Assembly: GCA_003833135.1 (NCBI GenBank) | Contig: QZLH01000125.1 | Span: 80,012-144,011, forward strand | Direction: 5' to 3' | DNA: 64,000 nucleotides | Source of the DNA: Oehlia diaphana | Taxonomy: Eukaryota > Glomeromycota > Glomeromycetes > Glomerales > Glomeraceae | Part shown: positions 1 to 17,506 of the stretch, one piece after another | How the letters are laid out: every line of letters starts with the position of its first letter | Position numbering within the stretch: position 1 is the first letter of the stretch | Position numbers and translations under genes: made by a program | Notes under the pieces: generated by a model | The model's input: the letters and a program-made list of their open reading frames with translations, nothing else | Databases searched by the model: none | Told to the model about the DNA's origin: nothing

Positions 1-150
1 AAAAAAAAAAAAAAAAAAAAAAAAATTTTTTTGTAAAACCTTTTTAAAAAATTAAAATAAAAAAAAAAAAAAAAAAATATTTGAAATAAATTTGAATTAA
101 TAACCCTTCGTTGTTATTAAAATAATTCTCATCGTAAATTGATCCTTAAT

Positions 151-276
151 AACTTTATAACTTTATAGCTTTATAGCTTTATAGCTTTATAGCTTTATAG
201 CTTTATAGCTTTATAGCTTTATAACTTTATAGCTTTATAGCTTTGTAACTTTACAACTTTACAACTTTATAACTTT
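151..276. repeat. Octanucleotide tandem repeat, about 15 copies
   Basis: The unit AGCTTTAT is repeated head to tail. The central copies are perfect, and the edges drift to AACTTTAT, AACTTTGT and AACTTTAC. The graded decay toward the edges is what replication slippage produces. The array is not inside any gene I can see. Confidence 0.95.
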
Positions 277-2451
277 TATTAATATCTTTTCGAATTGACA
301 ATTAATAGGTTTTTCCGTTCCGTAGATGTAACAGGAACGATAAGGTAATAACAACGTCTCCTTGTGATATAAACAAATCAAGCACGCGCACTTCTTTGAT
401 CCTTTGTTTTAAAATTTTAAAGTTTAGATCATTAAGAAACGTAACAAAATTAAATTTCTAAATCAAGTTATTTATTTATTTTACAACAGGAATTTTATTA
501 TTCTAATTGAGGTCTATTGAGATCTATTGAGATCTAAAAAGGGCGTAATCATTGAAAAAAGAATTTTTTTTTTCGTATGAAAAGGTCATAGTCATGTGAA
601 ATAGGCAATTGACCGTGATCTACGATTTTAAAAAGTAGTGTAACGGTAATTTAAGCGCCGACTTTTTTTTTTTTAAAGTTTATGCCGTTATGCCATTTTT
701 ACCTTTTTTAAAGAAAGAAAAGTCGTCTAATAACAATAACTTTTTTTAAGGCTTTTTTTTGTTTTGTTTAAATCAAAATAATCTAAAAAGCTTTATTTAA
801 AGGAAACATAAGGAAAAATATATAAGACATAAGAATCATGTAAAAAAAAAAAAAAAAAAAAAAAAATAAAAAAAAAAAAAATAATATAAAAAAAAAAAAA
901 AAAAAAAAATACTATATATATCAAATAAATTTTTATTTTCTTTATAAAAAAAAATGCAAATGTTTTTGAGCTATGTTTAATTAAATATTTTGGTTTTCAT
1001 TGAGGTAAAAATGTAATAAACAAATCTAAAAAATAATCTCCGTATTTTACTACCCTACATAAGATCAAAAAAAATAAATATTTATATTATTACTGTATAA
1101 GTTTCCTTTTTTATAGAGAAGTAACCAAAAGTAACCAAGAGTAACCAGGAGTAGCCCGGTCTAGACCTCTCAGATTGCTCCATTATTTATGTTTATTAAT
1201 CAAAATAAAAAAATAAAAGAAGGTATTACAAAACACTTATAATACTAAGATTTGTTTTATTTACATAATCATTTATCTTGTCGGGTTTTCCATGGAATGC
1301 GTCATTTTACCGTTTATGGTAATCACTATATTGAAATCATTGAATCCATTTAATTTAATTTTTTTAATTTTTATCTGTTTGTTAGCCATTGGTGACACGG
1401 AAATGTGGGCAACTCTCCATTCAGATAATCTCTTTGGGGATGTACTCATTGGTCTTTTTTACCGTCAAATTATTAAATTATTAATTTTTGCTTCCGAATC
1501 ATTATTATTCGATATTGTTTTATAATTTAGTTCTAGTTTCTGAAGCTATTATAATTAACTATTGTACATAATTTATAAATTATAATTTGTAAATATTATT
1601 TTAATTATTTATTAAAAACTATATTATAAACTACTATAATAAACTATAATAAACTATTTTTAAACTATTATAAACTATGATAAACTATTAAAACTTTTAA
1701 CTATTACAACTTTATATTATAAACTATTATTATAATAAACTTTTTTCTAATAAACTTATTTTTTTTTCGTACATTATTATTAAATTTTATATTATTTCTT
1801 CATTTACATTTTTTTTTCCAGTAAAATTTTCCGCCATTTTTTTTTTAATAACCAATGATCGATTCCATCAGTTAAACTAATTTTAAAAAGGATAAAAATA
1901 TATTAATATAAACAAAAGTTTTTTTAGTATAAAAGGTAATTAAAAAAATAAACAATGGTTTTACCTCAATTATTTAGTTGGCAGTTGGTCAGTGCACCCA
2001 TTGATACTATAAGATTTTAGGTCATGTGAGATCAGATCATTGAGATCATTGATCCACATACAAAATTATTTATTGCTGCGGTTAAGAACTTTAAACTAAC
2101 TTTTTTTAAACTGAATCAAAATACTGAAGTTGTTATAATGTAATTGCCGGTTTTTTCCTTCGTTATATTCACTTTGTTAAAATCAATATATTCGCCAAAA
2201 TTTTTTTTTCGGTATATAATTGATATAATTAAAAAATTCATTCATTCATTCATTCATTTTGTGTAATTAGCCTTTTAGCCACAAAAAAAAAAATCCCACA
2301 AGTATGGCAAATTGGCAATGCGCCATCAACAAAATTGCCAAGAGCCATTAGGATTAGGTTATTATTACATACTAGATACTACTGTATGAATGTAGTGCTA
2401 CAGCGAATCTTACGACAGAAAATCCGCCATCAAAGCACAATCCAATTCTAT

Positions 2452-2730
2452 GGTTTATCTGCCGGCCAAATTGGTTTATTGTTTTTTCTGTTTTAAATTG
2501 TTTATCTACCAGTCAAATTGTTTTTTTTGTCAGCCAAATTGTTTATCTGCCAGTCAAATGGATTTTTCTGTCAGTCAAATCGTTTATCCGCCAGTCAAAT
2601 GGATTTTTCTGTAATTTAAATTGTGTTTATCTGCCAGTCAATCTGTTAGTTAAATTTTTTTATCTGATAGTCAAATCGGTTATCTACTAGTCAAATTTTT
2701 TCTACAGGTTCAACAGTAGTCAGTCAAATT
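2452..2730. repeat. Degenerate 20-22 bp tandem array
   Basis: About a dozen diverged copies of a unit close to GTTTATCTGCCAGTCAAATT follow each other. Some units carry TTTTTCTGTCAGTCAAAT instead, which gives a rough alternation of two unit types. The array ends about 150 bp from the 3' end of the aspartate aminotransferase gene. It has no open frame running through it. Confidence 0.85.
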
Positions 2731-2885
2731 GCAGCTTAAATTATTTAGCGCATATCATTTATTGTATATATATATATATATATGTATTTTATTATGCATC
2801 TTTTTTCTTATGGAGAATTGGAGATACTCATAAAATAAATATGCAAATTCATAATAATAAATAAATAATCTTTATGGTATAATGT

Positions 2886-4774
<1,889 letters not shown>

Positions 4775-5158
4775 TTTAAATAAAAAGATAATTTATAATT
4801 TTAAATAACAAAGATAATGATATAATATGAAAAAAAAAAAAAAAAACGAATTGCCTTTTTTTATTTATTTTATTTTTTTTTTTGGTATTACAATGTAAAT
4901 GCAGATAATCTTTTTATGACGTCAACAAATAAAAAAGTCGTCTAAACCGAATTTTCTTAATATTTTAATTACATTCGAGAAAAATTTAGGAATGATCAGT
5001 AAAAAAATACTCCCACCCCAAACACTGGGCTGATCTGCAACTAACTCTTTAAATTTAAACTTTACGTGATTTTTCGAAAAAAAAATTTTTTTTCTTTTCC
5101 CTTTAATTGTGAATTTTTTTTCTCTATTTAAAAAAATTTAATTTAATAAAAATTAATT
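4775..5158. promoter_or_regulatory. Divergent promoter, aminotransferase / ATP-citrate lyase
   Basis: This 384 bp gap lies between the two start codons and must hold both promoters. It is A/T-rich with several poly-T and poly-A runs. The only distinctive site is TTATGACGTCAAC near 4914-4926, which contains TGACGTCA, the palindromic CRE/ATF-type bZIP site. Function is inferred from position only. Confidence 0.6.
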
Positions 5159-8100
5159 ATGTCTGCGAAAGCCATTAGAGAATATGATGGAAAATTATTA
5201 TTAGCTTATTGGCTTTTACGTTCTCCTTCTCTATTCGAAAGTGACGCTTCTAATTCTAAATTTGTTCCACCGGCCACTAAAGTAGCTCATGTTACTTTCG
5301 ATATTTCCATACTAAATGATATTTCCATTAATAATCCTTCTTTAGCTTTCAGTAATCACGTTCAACAAACTCTTAATGTTCTTGAGCAAACACACCCATG
5401 GTTGTTAACTGATAAATTAGTAGTTAAACCTGATCAGCTTATAAAAAGACGAGGTAAATCTGGATTATTGTTGTTAAACTCCAATTGGCAACAGGTTAAA
5501 GAATGGATTACTGAAAAAGCTGGCAAAGAAGTTAAGGTAAATCTCAAGAATTGAATATATAGACACCTAATCTTAGTACTACCCAAATGATGATTTAATT
5601 TATTTTTTAGGTTGACAATGTAACTGGAGTTTTGAAAACTTTTCTTGTTGAACCATTCGTACCACATCCTTCAGAGACTGAATATTATATTAATATAAAT
5701 TCAGTTCGTGATGGGGATTATATTTTATTCACCCATGAAGGTGGTATTGAAGTTGGTGATGTTGACGCTAAAGCATTAAAACTTTTAATCCCTGTGAATG
5801 AAACATATCCAAGCTCTCAAGAAATCAAAGATAAACTATTAGTTAATGTTCCAGTCGAAAAGAAAGATGTCTTGGTAGATTTTATATCTCGTTTATATGC
5901 CGTGTATGTTGATTTACAATTTACATATCTTGAAATCAACCCATTGGTGGTACTTGATCCTACTTCTACTGAAGATGTTCCTAAAATATTCTACCTTGAT
6001 TTGGCTGCAAAATTGGATCAAACAGGAGAATTTGAGGTTGGACCAAAATGGGCTATTGCTCGTGCTCCGAAAAACATAGGTCTTGCAGTTAATGATGATT
6101 TAACTAAGACTTATGTTGATCAAGGACCTCCTATAGAATTTCCTGCCCCCTTTGGTCGAGAATTAACAAAAGAGGAAGCTTATATTCAAGAATTAGATTC
6201 TAAAACTGGTGCATCATTGAAATTAACAATTTTAAATAAGGATGGAAGGATATGGACAATGATTGCTGGTGGGGGTGCTTCGGTCGTTTATAGGTAAAAT
6301 ATTAAAAATATATATATTTATATCATATAATCATATCTTTATTAATTCTCGTATTATATTTAAAAGTGATGCGATTGCTGCATTGGGATTTGCACATGAA
6401 CTTGCCAATTATGGTGAATATTCTGGAGCTCCATCTGAAACACAAACTTATGAATATGCGAAAACAATTTTTGATTTGATGACTCGGAATCCTGTACCGC
6501 ACCCTGATGGAAAAATTTTAATTATAGGTGGTGGTATTGCTAATTTCACCAATGTTGCTGTAACTTTTAAAGGTTTGATCCGTGCTTTACAAGAATTTAA
6601 ACAACCATTAATTGCTCATAAAGTTAAGATCTTTGTAAGACGTGGTGGACCAAATTATCAAGAAGGGATAAGAGCAATGGGACAATTAGGGGATGATATT
6701 GGAGTGGATATTAAGGTTTTCGGTCCAGAAACACATATTACTGAAATTGTACCCTTAGCCTTATTGGGACATGGATCAGGTCTTAATAATAATAGTATTA
6801 ATTCATCAGAAAAAAATATTCAAAGTAAAAATTTTGAAACATCAACTCCTTCAACAAAAGGCAAGAAAGCTGCTAATGATACTTCTGAAGAATCAAAAGA
6901 AACTAATTCTAGACCAACAACTCCTATACCTAATCCACGTGAAAGGATGACATACTTTGAAAATCCCGAAATAGTCCAACGCCCTTGGTATACAATTTTC
7001 ACAAGTGAAACACGTACCTTCGTTTACGGAATGCAACCACGTGCTGTACAAGGAATGTTGGATTTTGATTATATGTGTAAACGCCAAGTACCTTCGGTTG
7101 CTGCTATGATTTATCCATTTGGTGGAAATCACATGCAAAAGTTTTATTGGGGTACAAAGGAAACCTTATTACATGTTTTCAATAATCCAAAAGATGCCAT
7201 TGAAAAATTTCCCCAAGTTGATACGGTTGTGAATTTTGCTTCTTCCCGATCTGTTTATGATTCTACTTTTGAGTTCTTTCAATACTCTAATCAAATTAAA
7301 ACGATTGCCATTATTGCTGAAGGTGTTCCTGAACGTCGTGCTCGTCAAATTATCCATGAAGCCAATAAAAGAGATGTTCTTATAATTGGTCCTGCAACTG
7401 TTGGTGGTATTAAACCAGGTTGCTTCAAAATTGGTAATACAGGTGGAATGATGGATAATATTGTTTCGTCTAAATTATATAGACCTGGTTCAGTTGCTTA
7501 TGTATCAAAATCAGGTGGTATGTCCAATGAGTTGAATAATATCATTTCAAGAACAACAGATGGTGTTTATGAGGGAATTGCAATTGGTGGTGATCGTTAT
7601 CCTGGATCAACTTTTATTGATCATTTATTACGTTTTGAGAATGATTCAAAGTGCAAAATCTTAGTTTTACTTGGAGAAGTTGGTGGTGTTGAAGAGTATA
7701 AAGTATGTGAAGCCATTAAAGATGGACGAATCAAAAAACCTTTAATTGCCTGGTGTATTGGCACTTGTGCTAAAATGTTTACAACCGAAGTTCAATTTGG
7801 TCATGCAGGTGCTTTAGCACAATCAGATCTCGAAACTGCAGATGCAAAAAACAAGGCCCTTAGAGAAGCTGGTGCGATTGTTTCAGAAACATTTGAAAAA
7901 TTACCCTTGGCATTACATGAAACATTTCAGAAACTTGTTTCTGATGGCACTATTATTGTGGCACCTGAACCCGAAACGCCTAAAATACCTATTGATTATT
8001 CTTGGGCACAAGAAATTGGATTGGTTCGAAAACCTGCAAGTTTCGTGTCCACTATTTGTGATGACCGTGGTCAAGAATTATTATATGCAGGAATGAGGAT

Positions 8101-9184
8101 TTCCGATGTATTTAAGGAAAATATTGGTATTGGTGGAGTTTTGAGTTTATTATGGTTCAAGAGAAGATTGCCGGAATATGCTTGTAAATTCATTGAAATG
8201 ATACTTATGTTGACCGCAGATCATGGTCCTGCTGTCTCTGGGTATATTAATTTTATGGTTATTTTTAATTGATTAAATTTATTTCTTTAGCTAAATATTT
8301 TTTTTAAAAAAAAAAATTTAGTGCTCACAATACTATTGTTACTGCTCGGGCGGGAAAAGATCTTATATCAAGTTTATGTTCTGGTCTTTTAACAATTGTA
8401 TGTTACAATATTTAACTCGTTTTTTTTTTCATTATATTTTGTTAAATTTTATACCTAATTTTTATAGGGAGATAGATTTGGTGGTGCTCTTGATGGAGCA
8501 GCTGAAATGTTTAAGAGTGCATATGACAAAAGCTTGACACCTCGAGAATTTGTGAATTCAATGCGTAGACAAAACAAATTGTAAATTATTTTAATTTTTA
8601 TTATTGCTAAAAGCTAAAAATTCTTGAACATACTTTTGTCCTGATCATTTTGTTTAATTCAGAATTCTCGGTATAGGACATAAAATTAAATCTCGTAATA
8701 ACCCTGATCTTCGTGTTGAAATAATCAAAGATTATGCCAAAAGAAATTTTCCAGCAACACCTTTACTTGATTATGCTTTGGCTGTTGAAGAAATTACTAC
8801 TGCCAAAAAAGATTCTTTAATTCTTAACCTTGATGGTGCAATTGCAGTTTGTTTTGTTGACTTATTAAGAGAATCTGGTGCTTTTAGTATAGAAGAGGCA
8901 GAAGAATATGTTAAGATCGGAGCTTTAAATGGATTATTCGTATTAGGGAGAAGTATTGGTTTCACTGGTAAGTATTTATTTTGTCTATCGATTTTCCCGT
9001 ATTATTTACGTAATAATATGATGAATTACTCCAATTTTTAGGACATTATCTTGATCAAAAGAGACTTAAACAAGGTTTATATCGTCATCCATGGGACGAT
9101 ATTTCTTATTTGGTTCCTGGTGTAGAACAAGGGCGTACTTTTATTAGTCAAGATAAAGTTGCCCAGAAAGATATTTATTCATAA
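5159..9184 (+). CDS. ACLY: ATP-citrate lyase, single-chain (ACLY type)
   Basis: Cleaves cytosolic citrate with CoA and ATP into acetyl-CoA and oxaloacetate. Seven exons (5159-5536, 5611-6293, 6367-8241, 8322-8397, 8468-8580, 8663-8967, 9042-9184) join in frame to about 1,190 residues, and every junction is GT-AG. The N-terminal ATP-grasp part has [13 protein letters not shown] and the CoA-ligase part has [11 protein letters not shown] and RTTDGVYEG. The phospho-histidine motif VQFGHAGA is present. The C-terminal citrate-synthase-like domain has [18 protein letters not shown] and RHPWDDISY. Ascomycetes split this enzyme into two genes; here the two halves are one polypeptide, as in animals and several other fungal lineages. 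The linker around residues 480-540 is Ser/Asn/Thr-rich and longer than in animals. Confidence 0.97.
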
Positions 9185-9785
9185 ATCCCTTTTGTATGAT
9201 ATTTTTATATGCCACTTTATATCACATGGTAAATATTAATGTCAATGTGATCGATCGGATTTATTGACTTATTTTTTAATGTCACATAAATGTCACATAT
9301 CACAACTTTCGAAAATAAAATTTAAAACTCAAAATTCAATCGACGCATATATTATGTCAAAATTGAAATGAACGTCAACATATAATATATTTATTATTTC
9401 TGCACAAAATCAGATATTGTTCAATATAATAACTCATCTATTATTTTTTCGTGAATTATTAAAATTTCGAGTATGTAATTATATTTAATTCGTGATCCAG
9501 ATGTCGATCAGTGAAAATTCGTAAATAATAAGAATCTCCCGTCGCCACAAAGACAAGTCATTTTTTAATTTTCATCGGAAGGAAAATTAATAATGCATTC
9601 GAAAGCTGTGGTTTAACTGCTATAAAATACTGCGTAACATTTTCATTTTGTTGCACTAGATGTAGTGATACCTTACCCACAAAAATGCCAATTAAATGGA
9701 TTTCATTAATGATCTACAAAATTTCGCCCCATTTTTTGATAGTAATTTTCACTGATTTATAGCCGGATCTCGAATTAAGTTAATT
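9185..9785. other. Convergent intergenic region
   Basis: This 601 bp lies between the 3' ends of ATP-citrate lyase and the GPKOW/Spp2-like gene. It must contain both 3' untranslated regions. I looked on the minus strand for a G-patch continuation of the latter gene and found none. No other gene or RNA is visible. Confidence 0.6.
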
Positions 9786-10659
9786 TACTCGCTGCTTGGA
9801 CTACGATTTCGTTTTCGAGAATGTGTTTTATCTTTAATTATATCTTCATTTAACAATTTAAACGATGTCTTTCTAATTATTTGCTCCTCATCTGGCTCAT
9901 CAATAGTCTCCTCTTTTTCTGGTTCTAAAAAAGAAAATAATAATTAACTTGTTTGTAATGTTTTATCGAGTTTTAATCTTCATCATAACAAACCTTTTAA
10001 AAGTTCTTCCAAAGCTTGTTCCTTTAATGATTTTTCAGGTTCAGGTTCAAGTTTTTCATTTGACAAAATTTTATTATCTTCGTTATCACTTAATTGTTCT
10101 TTCTTTTGACTATTCTTAATTTTTGCCAATATACTCTCTCGTTTTTCCTTTGGATTGTTTGTAGATTTTTTCGTAATATTTAAACCAAAAGATAATCCAG
10201 CATTATTTGTTAAATATTCTGGAGCATCTAAATCTTTATTATCTTTTTCATTTGTACTTTTCTTAGTTGTTCTTGATTGAGTTTGTTTTTTCTTTAGATT
10301 GAGACTATAAAAAATATTATTAAAATTTTGTTGTTAAAATAATGCCTTCTAGACTAGGAAACCAAAATCAAAAGACATTAGTTTTAAAAATAAATTAAAA
10401 AAAATCCATATTAAGAATAATTTATTAAAAAAAAAAATTACTTTTTAGATTTTTTATCTTCAAACACAGAAATGTACTCTATAGTTTGTCGTTCTGTTTC
10501 TTCTTCTTGATCGTCAGTTATTCTGCGTTTCTTTAAAACACTTTTATTTCCTAAAATTTTCGTTTTACTTGATTGAATAGACATTGAAAAACCACTCATG
10601 GTTTTTTTCTCTTCTGAGGGTTTAGGTGAAGTAGATGATTCTGGTTTGTATTCTGACAT
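9786..10659 (-). CDS. GPKOW/Spp2-like splicing protein without G-patch
   Basis: Three exons (10659-10442, 10304-9994, 9924-9786) join in frame to about 220 charged, low-complexity residues. Residues 20-45 read GFSMSIQSSKTKILGNKS followed by KKRR, and a later segment is IEYISVFEDKK. This pattern of a short FS-x-S/K segment followed by an acidic Phe motif resembles the N-termini of plant MOS2, animal GPKOW and yeast Spp2. LSFGLNITKK and SLKEQALEELLKE also resemble segments that precede the G-patch in that family. The G-patch itself, which in Spp2 activates the Prp2 helicase, is absent. The protein ends with a basic SRKRNRSPSSE tail, suggesting a nuclear protein. It diverges from SF3A3 by 274 bp. 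The family assignment is tentative; an unrelated disordered nuclear protein remains possible. Confidence 0.6.
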
Positions 10660-10933
10660 TATTCAAGAAGTTGAAAGAAGTTACCGAAATAAACTCAAAA
10701 TACAGTATTAAATAATAAACAGTGATCAACAGTGCATCGTATAGTTAAGTAGCACAGCAGTTTATGTATTTATTTATTTCATAATTTCATAATTCTGGGC
10801 AAAATAGTCATGTGACATATTCTAAAATTCATTTATACTGTATATATGTCCATCACCGGATCTATATAGATTTGTTTTTGCTCGATTTTTTTTTTTTTGT
10901 TCTATTTCCAATAATCATTTCATATTTAACGCA
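10660..10933. promoter_or_regulatory. Divergent promoter, GPKOW/Spp2-like / SF3A3
   Basis: This 274 bp gap between two start codons must serve both genes. If the minus-strand gene is a splicing factor, as its N-terminus suggests, the two would share expression and process. I see no specific factor site that I can name with confidence. Confidence 0.5.
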
Positions 10934-13003
10934 ATGGAAAGCATCTTAGAACAACAAAGAAAAGCTCATGAAGAAATTGAACGTTTAGAACAAGCTATTG
11001 TAGATCAATTTATTAAGGAAACAAAATCTGTTGGTTTGCAAGTTTTTTGATCAGTAATAAAATTTTTTATTTTCTTTTTTTCAAACTTTTAATAATAAAT
11101 TTGAATCTTTGATAATATATTTTATTTAAAATAATTACAAACAGCATAAAGAAAGATTAATACGAGAGCATAGAGTTAGCGATTTCCTTGATAGAATTAG
11201 TTCCAGAAGTAAATTTTTACACGAGTTATATGAGGATACTGACGGGTAATTATCAATTAAAGCAAACAATTATTATTTTAAAACTTTTAATTATATTTTA
11301 TTCTATTTTATTTTATATTTATAGAGCACGAAAAACTGAAATTGATGCTTTATCTGGTACTTCAGAATTTAGTGAATTTTACGGTAGATTGAAAGCAATT
11401 AAAGATTATCATAGAAGATATCCTAATGAAACTGTTGAACCTTTGGAATTGGAATTTATTAATCAGTCTAAACAAAATGGAGATGATGATGGTATTATTA
11501 AATAATAATTTTTTAATTAATATATAATACATACAAATATAAGTTATATTTAATTATATAATCTATTGTACTTTTTCCTTTTAGAAATTGATAAACTTTT
11601 TTCGGGTGAAGAAGGGAGTGGTCGTTTTTTAGATTTACATGCTCTTCATGAACAATATGTAAATTTAAAAAATTTTAAAAAAACCGATTATTTAACTTAT
11701 TTAAGTGAATTTGATCACTTTTCGGATTATCCAAAAGAACATAAATATAATGGAGAATATCTCAAGTAGATATAAGCTTTTTTTTTTTTTTGTAAGTGGT
11801 TAAATTTATTTTACAAATTTTAACAATTTAATCTATTCAATAGATACTTGAAAGAATTGAAAAATTATTTAGAAAGTTTTTTCAAAAGGGTTAAACCGCT
11901 TTCTAATTTAGATGATATAAGGAATGAGGCTGGAAGAGAATTTAATGAAAAATGGGTACAAGGCAAAGTTCATGGATGGGAAAAACAAATTGGTGCAGAT
12001 GATGATTCTGCTGATTTATTTTGCGTGGCATGTAAGTATCTAACTAAATACAATTTTAAAATTCAATTATTCACCTTTCTTAATAAACAAAAATTTCTCA
12101 TTATTTTAAAAGGTAAAAAAGCTTATTCAAAAAAGACTGTATATGATGCTCATTTGAAAAGTAAAAAACATATAAAATCCGCAAAATCCATGATAGAGAA
12201 AGGAATTACATCAGTAGATTCAGAAACGTATGAAAAATTAAAAAAAGAAGTAGATGAAGGAAAAGATAAACGTGAAAAAGAAATTGCATTTACTGAAGCA
12301 TTGATACAAAAATATGCTGAAGTTTTAGGTTCTCAACGTGAAGATACTAAAGCCAATGTTGAAAGAAAACGTGCTTTAACTGATCGTGAACGAAGAGTAA
12401 GTAATAATCCAAATTTTATTAATTTATTATTATTATTAAATTATTTCATGCTTAAATTATTCCCTTATTTTTAATAAGATGGAATTAGAGACGGAAGAAG
12501 TGGATGATGTAGAATCAGAATCTGAAGATGAAGATAAAATTTACAATCCACTTAAATTACCTCTTGGTTGGGATGGTAAGCCAATTCCATATTGGCTTTA
12601 TAAATTACATGGTCTTGGTGTTGAGTATCCATGCGAAATTTGTGGCAATTACGTATATATGGGAAGGAAAGCATTTGATAGGCATTTTCAAGAATGGAGA
12701 CATGCTCATGGAATGAGGTGTTTGGGAATACCTAACACCCGTCATTTTCATGAAATTACATTAATCGAAGATGCTTATGCTCGTATGTATATCTTAGGGT
12801 TGGGTTATCTCCATATTGTATTTCTTGTGCTATTCCGTAATATGTTAATAACTTTCTTAAATTTTATAGTATGGGAGAAACTCAAAAGTACGGGTAAAAC
12901 TGATGAATTTAAAGCAGATACGATGGAAGAATTTGAGGATCAAGAGGGAAATGTATTTAATAAAAAGACTTACGACGATTTAAAGAGACAAGGATTATTA
13001 TAA
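10934..13003 (+). CDS. SF3A3: Splicing factor 3A subunit 3 (SF3a60/Prp9)
   Basis: A subunit of the SF3a complex of the U2 snRNP, needed for prespliceosome assembly. The exons join to about 500 residues aligned end to end with the family: [14 protein letters not shown] at the start, [16 protein letters not shown], then [20 protein letters not shown] and a C-terminal matrin-type zinc finger (CEICG ... H ... H) followed by RCLGIPNT and [13 protein letters not shown] at the end. A second, upstream C2H2 finger ([19 protein letters not shown], then SKKH) lies in the middle, as in yeast Prp9; the human protein lacks it. The first intron donor is ambiguous: GTTGGT at 11030 or GTTTTT twelve bases later, both in frame, differing by four residues. 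It converges with MCM4, leaving 209 bp between stop codons. Confidence 0.96.
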
Positions 13004-13212
13004 TAATTTCATTCATATATATTATATACAGTATATATATATAAAGATAGACAAGCTTCAAGCTTTATTAATCAATATAAGGAAGGCAGCTTCTTATAAA
13101 TAATACGCGATTTTTTTTTTATTATATCGTGAATTTATTTATTATGCACGAATTCTTTTAACAATGACAAAAATTACTTTTTTTATTTAATGAATATTTT
13201 TTATACAAGCAT

Positions 13213-17354
<4,142 letters not shown>

Positions 17355-17500
17355 AGTTTACGTATAAAACAGGCTTTTTTTTTGTTATAAGGTATTCTAT
17401 CAAGAAATATCTAATGATCATAATGATCGAGAAAATTTTTCGATATGATATATAGCAAATGCAAATGCTCTAGAAACATGATCTTTTTCTCGATCGAGTA

Positions 17501-17506
17501 ACGCGT
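17501..17506. promoter_or_regulatory. MCB element (ACGCGT) upstream of MCM4
   Basis: ACGCGT lies 147 bp before the MCM4 start codon. In yeasts this MluI cell-cycle box binds MBF (Mbp1/Swi6 type) and drives G1/S expression of replication genes, including MCMs. A match by chance is possible, but the sequence is rare in such AT-rich DNA. Further ACGCGT copies occur within the gene, near 14182, 14766 and 16748. Confidence 0.6.

Larger units (their letters stand above)
1..2885. other. Gene-poor AT-rich region with simple repeats
   Basis: I recognise no gene here. The stretch holds poly-A runs (1-25, 842-910), an octanucleotide array (151-276), a CATT run near 2237-2260, a degenerate 20-22 bp array (2452-2730) and a TA run near 2766-2783. 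A 77-codon open frame on the plus strand at 1292-1525 is very hydrophobic and matches no family I know. A reverse frame over 1395-1455 is also open for about 20 codons. Either could be decayed transposon or gene sequence, but I cannot support a coding call. Confidence 0.7.
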
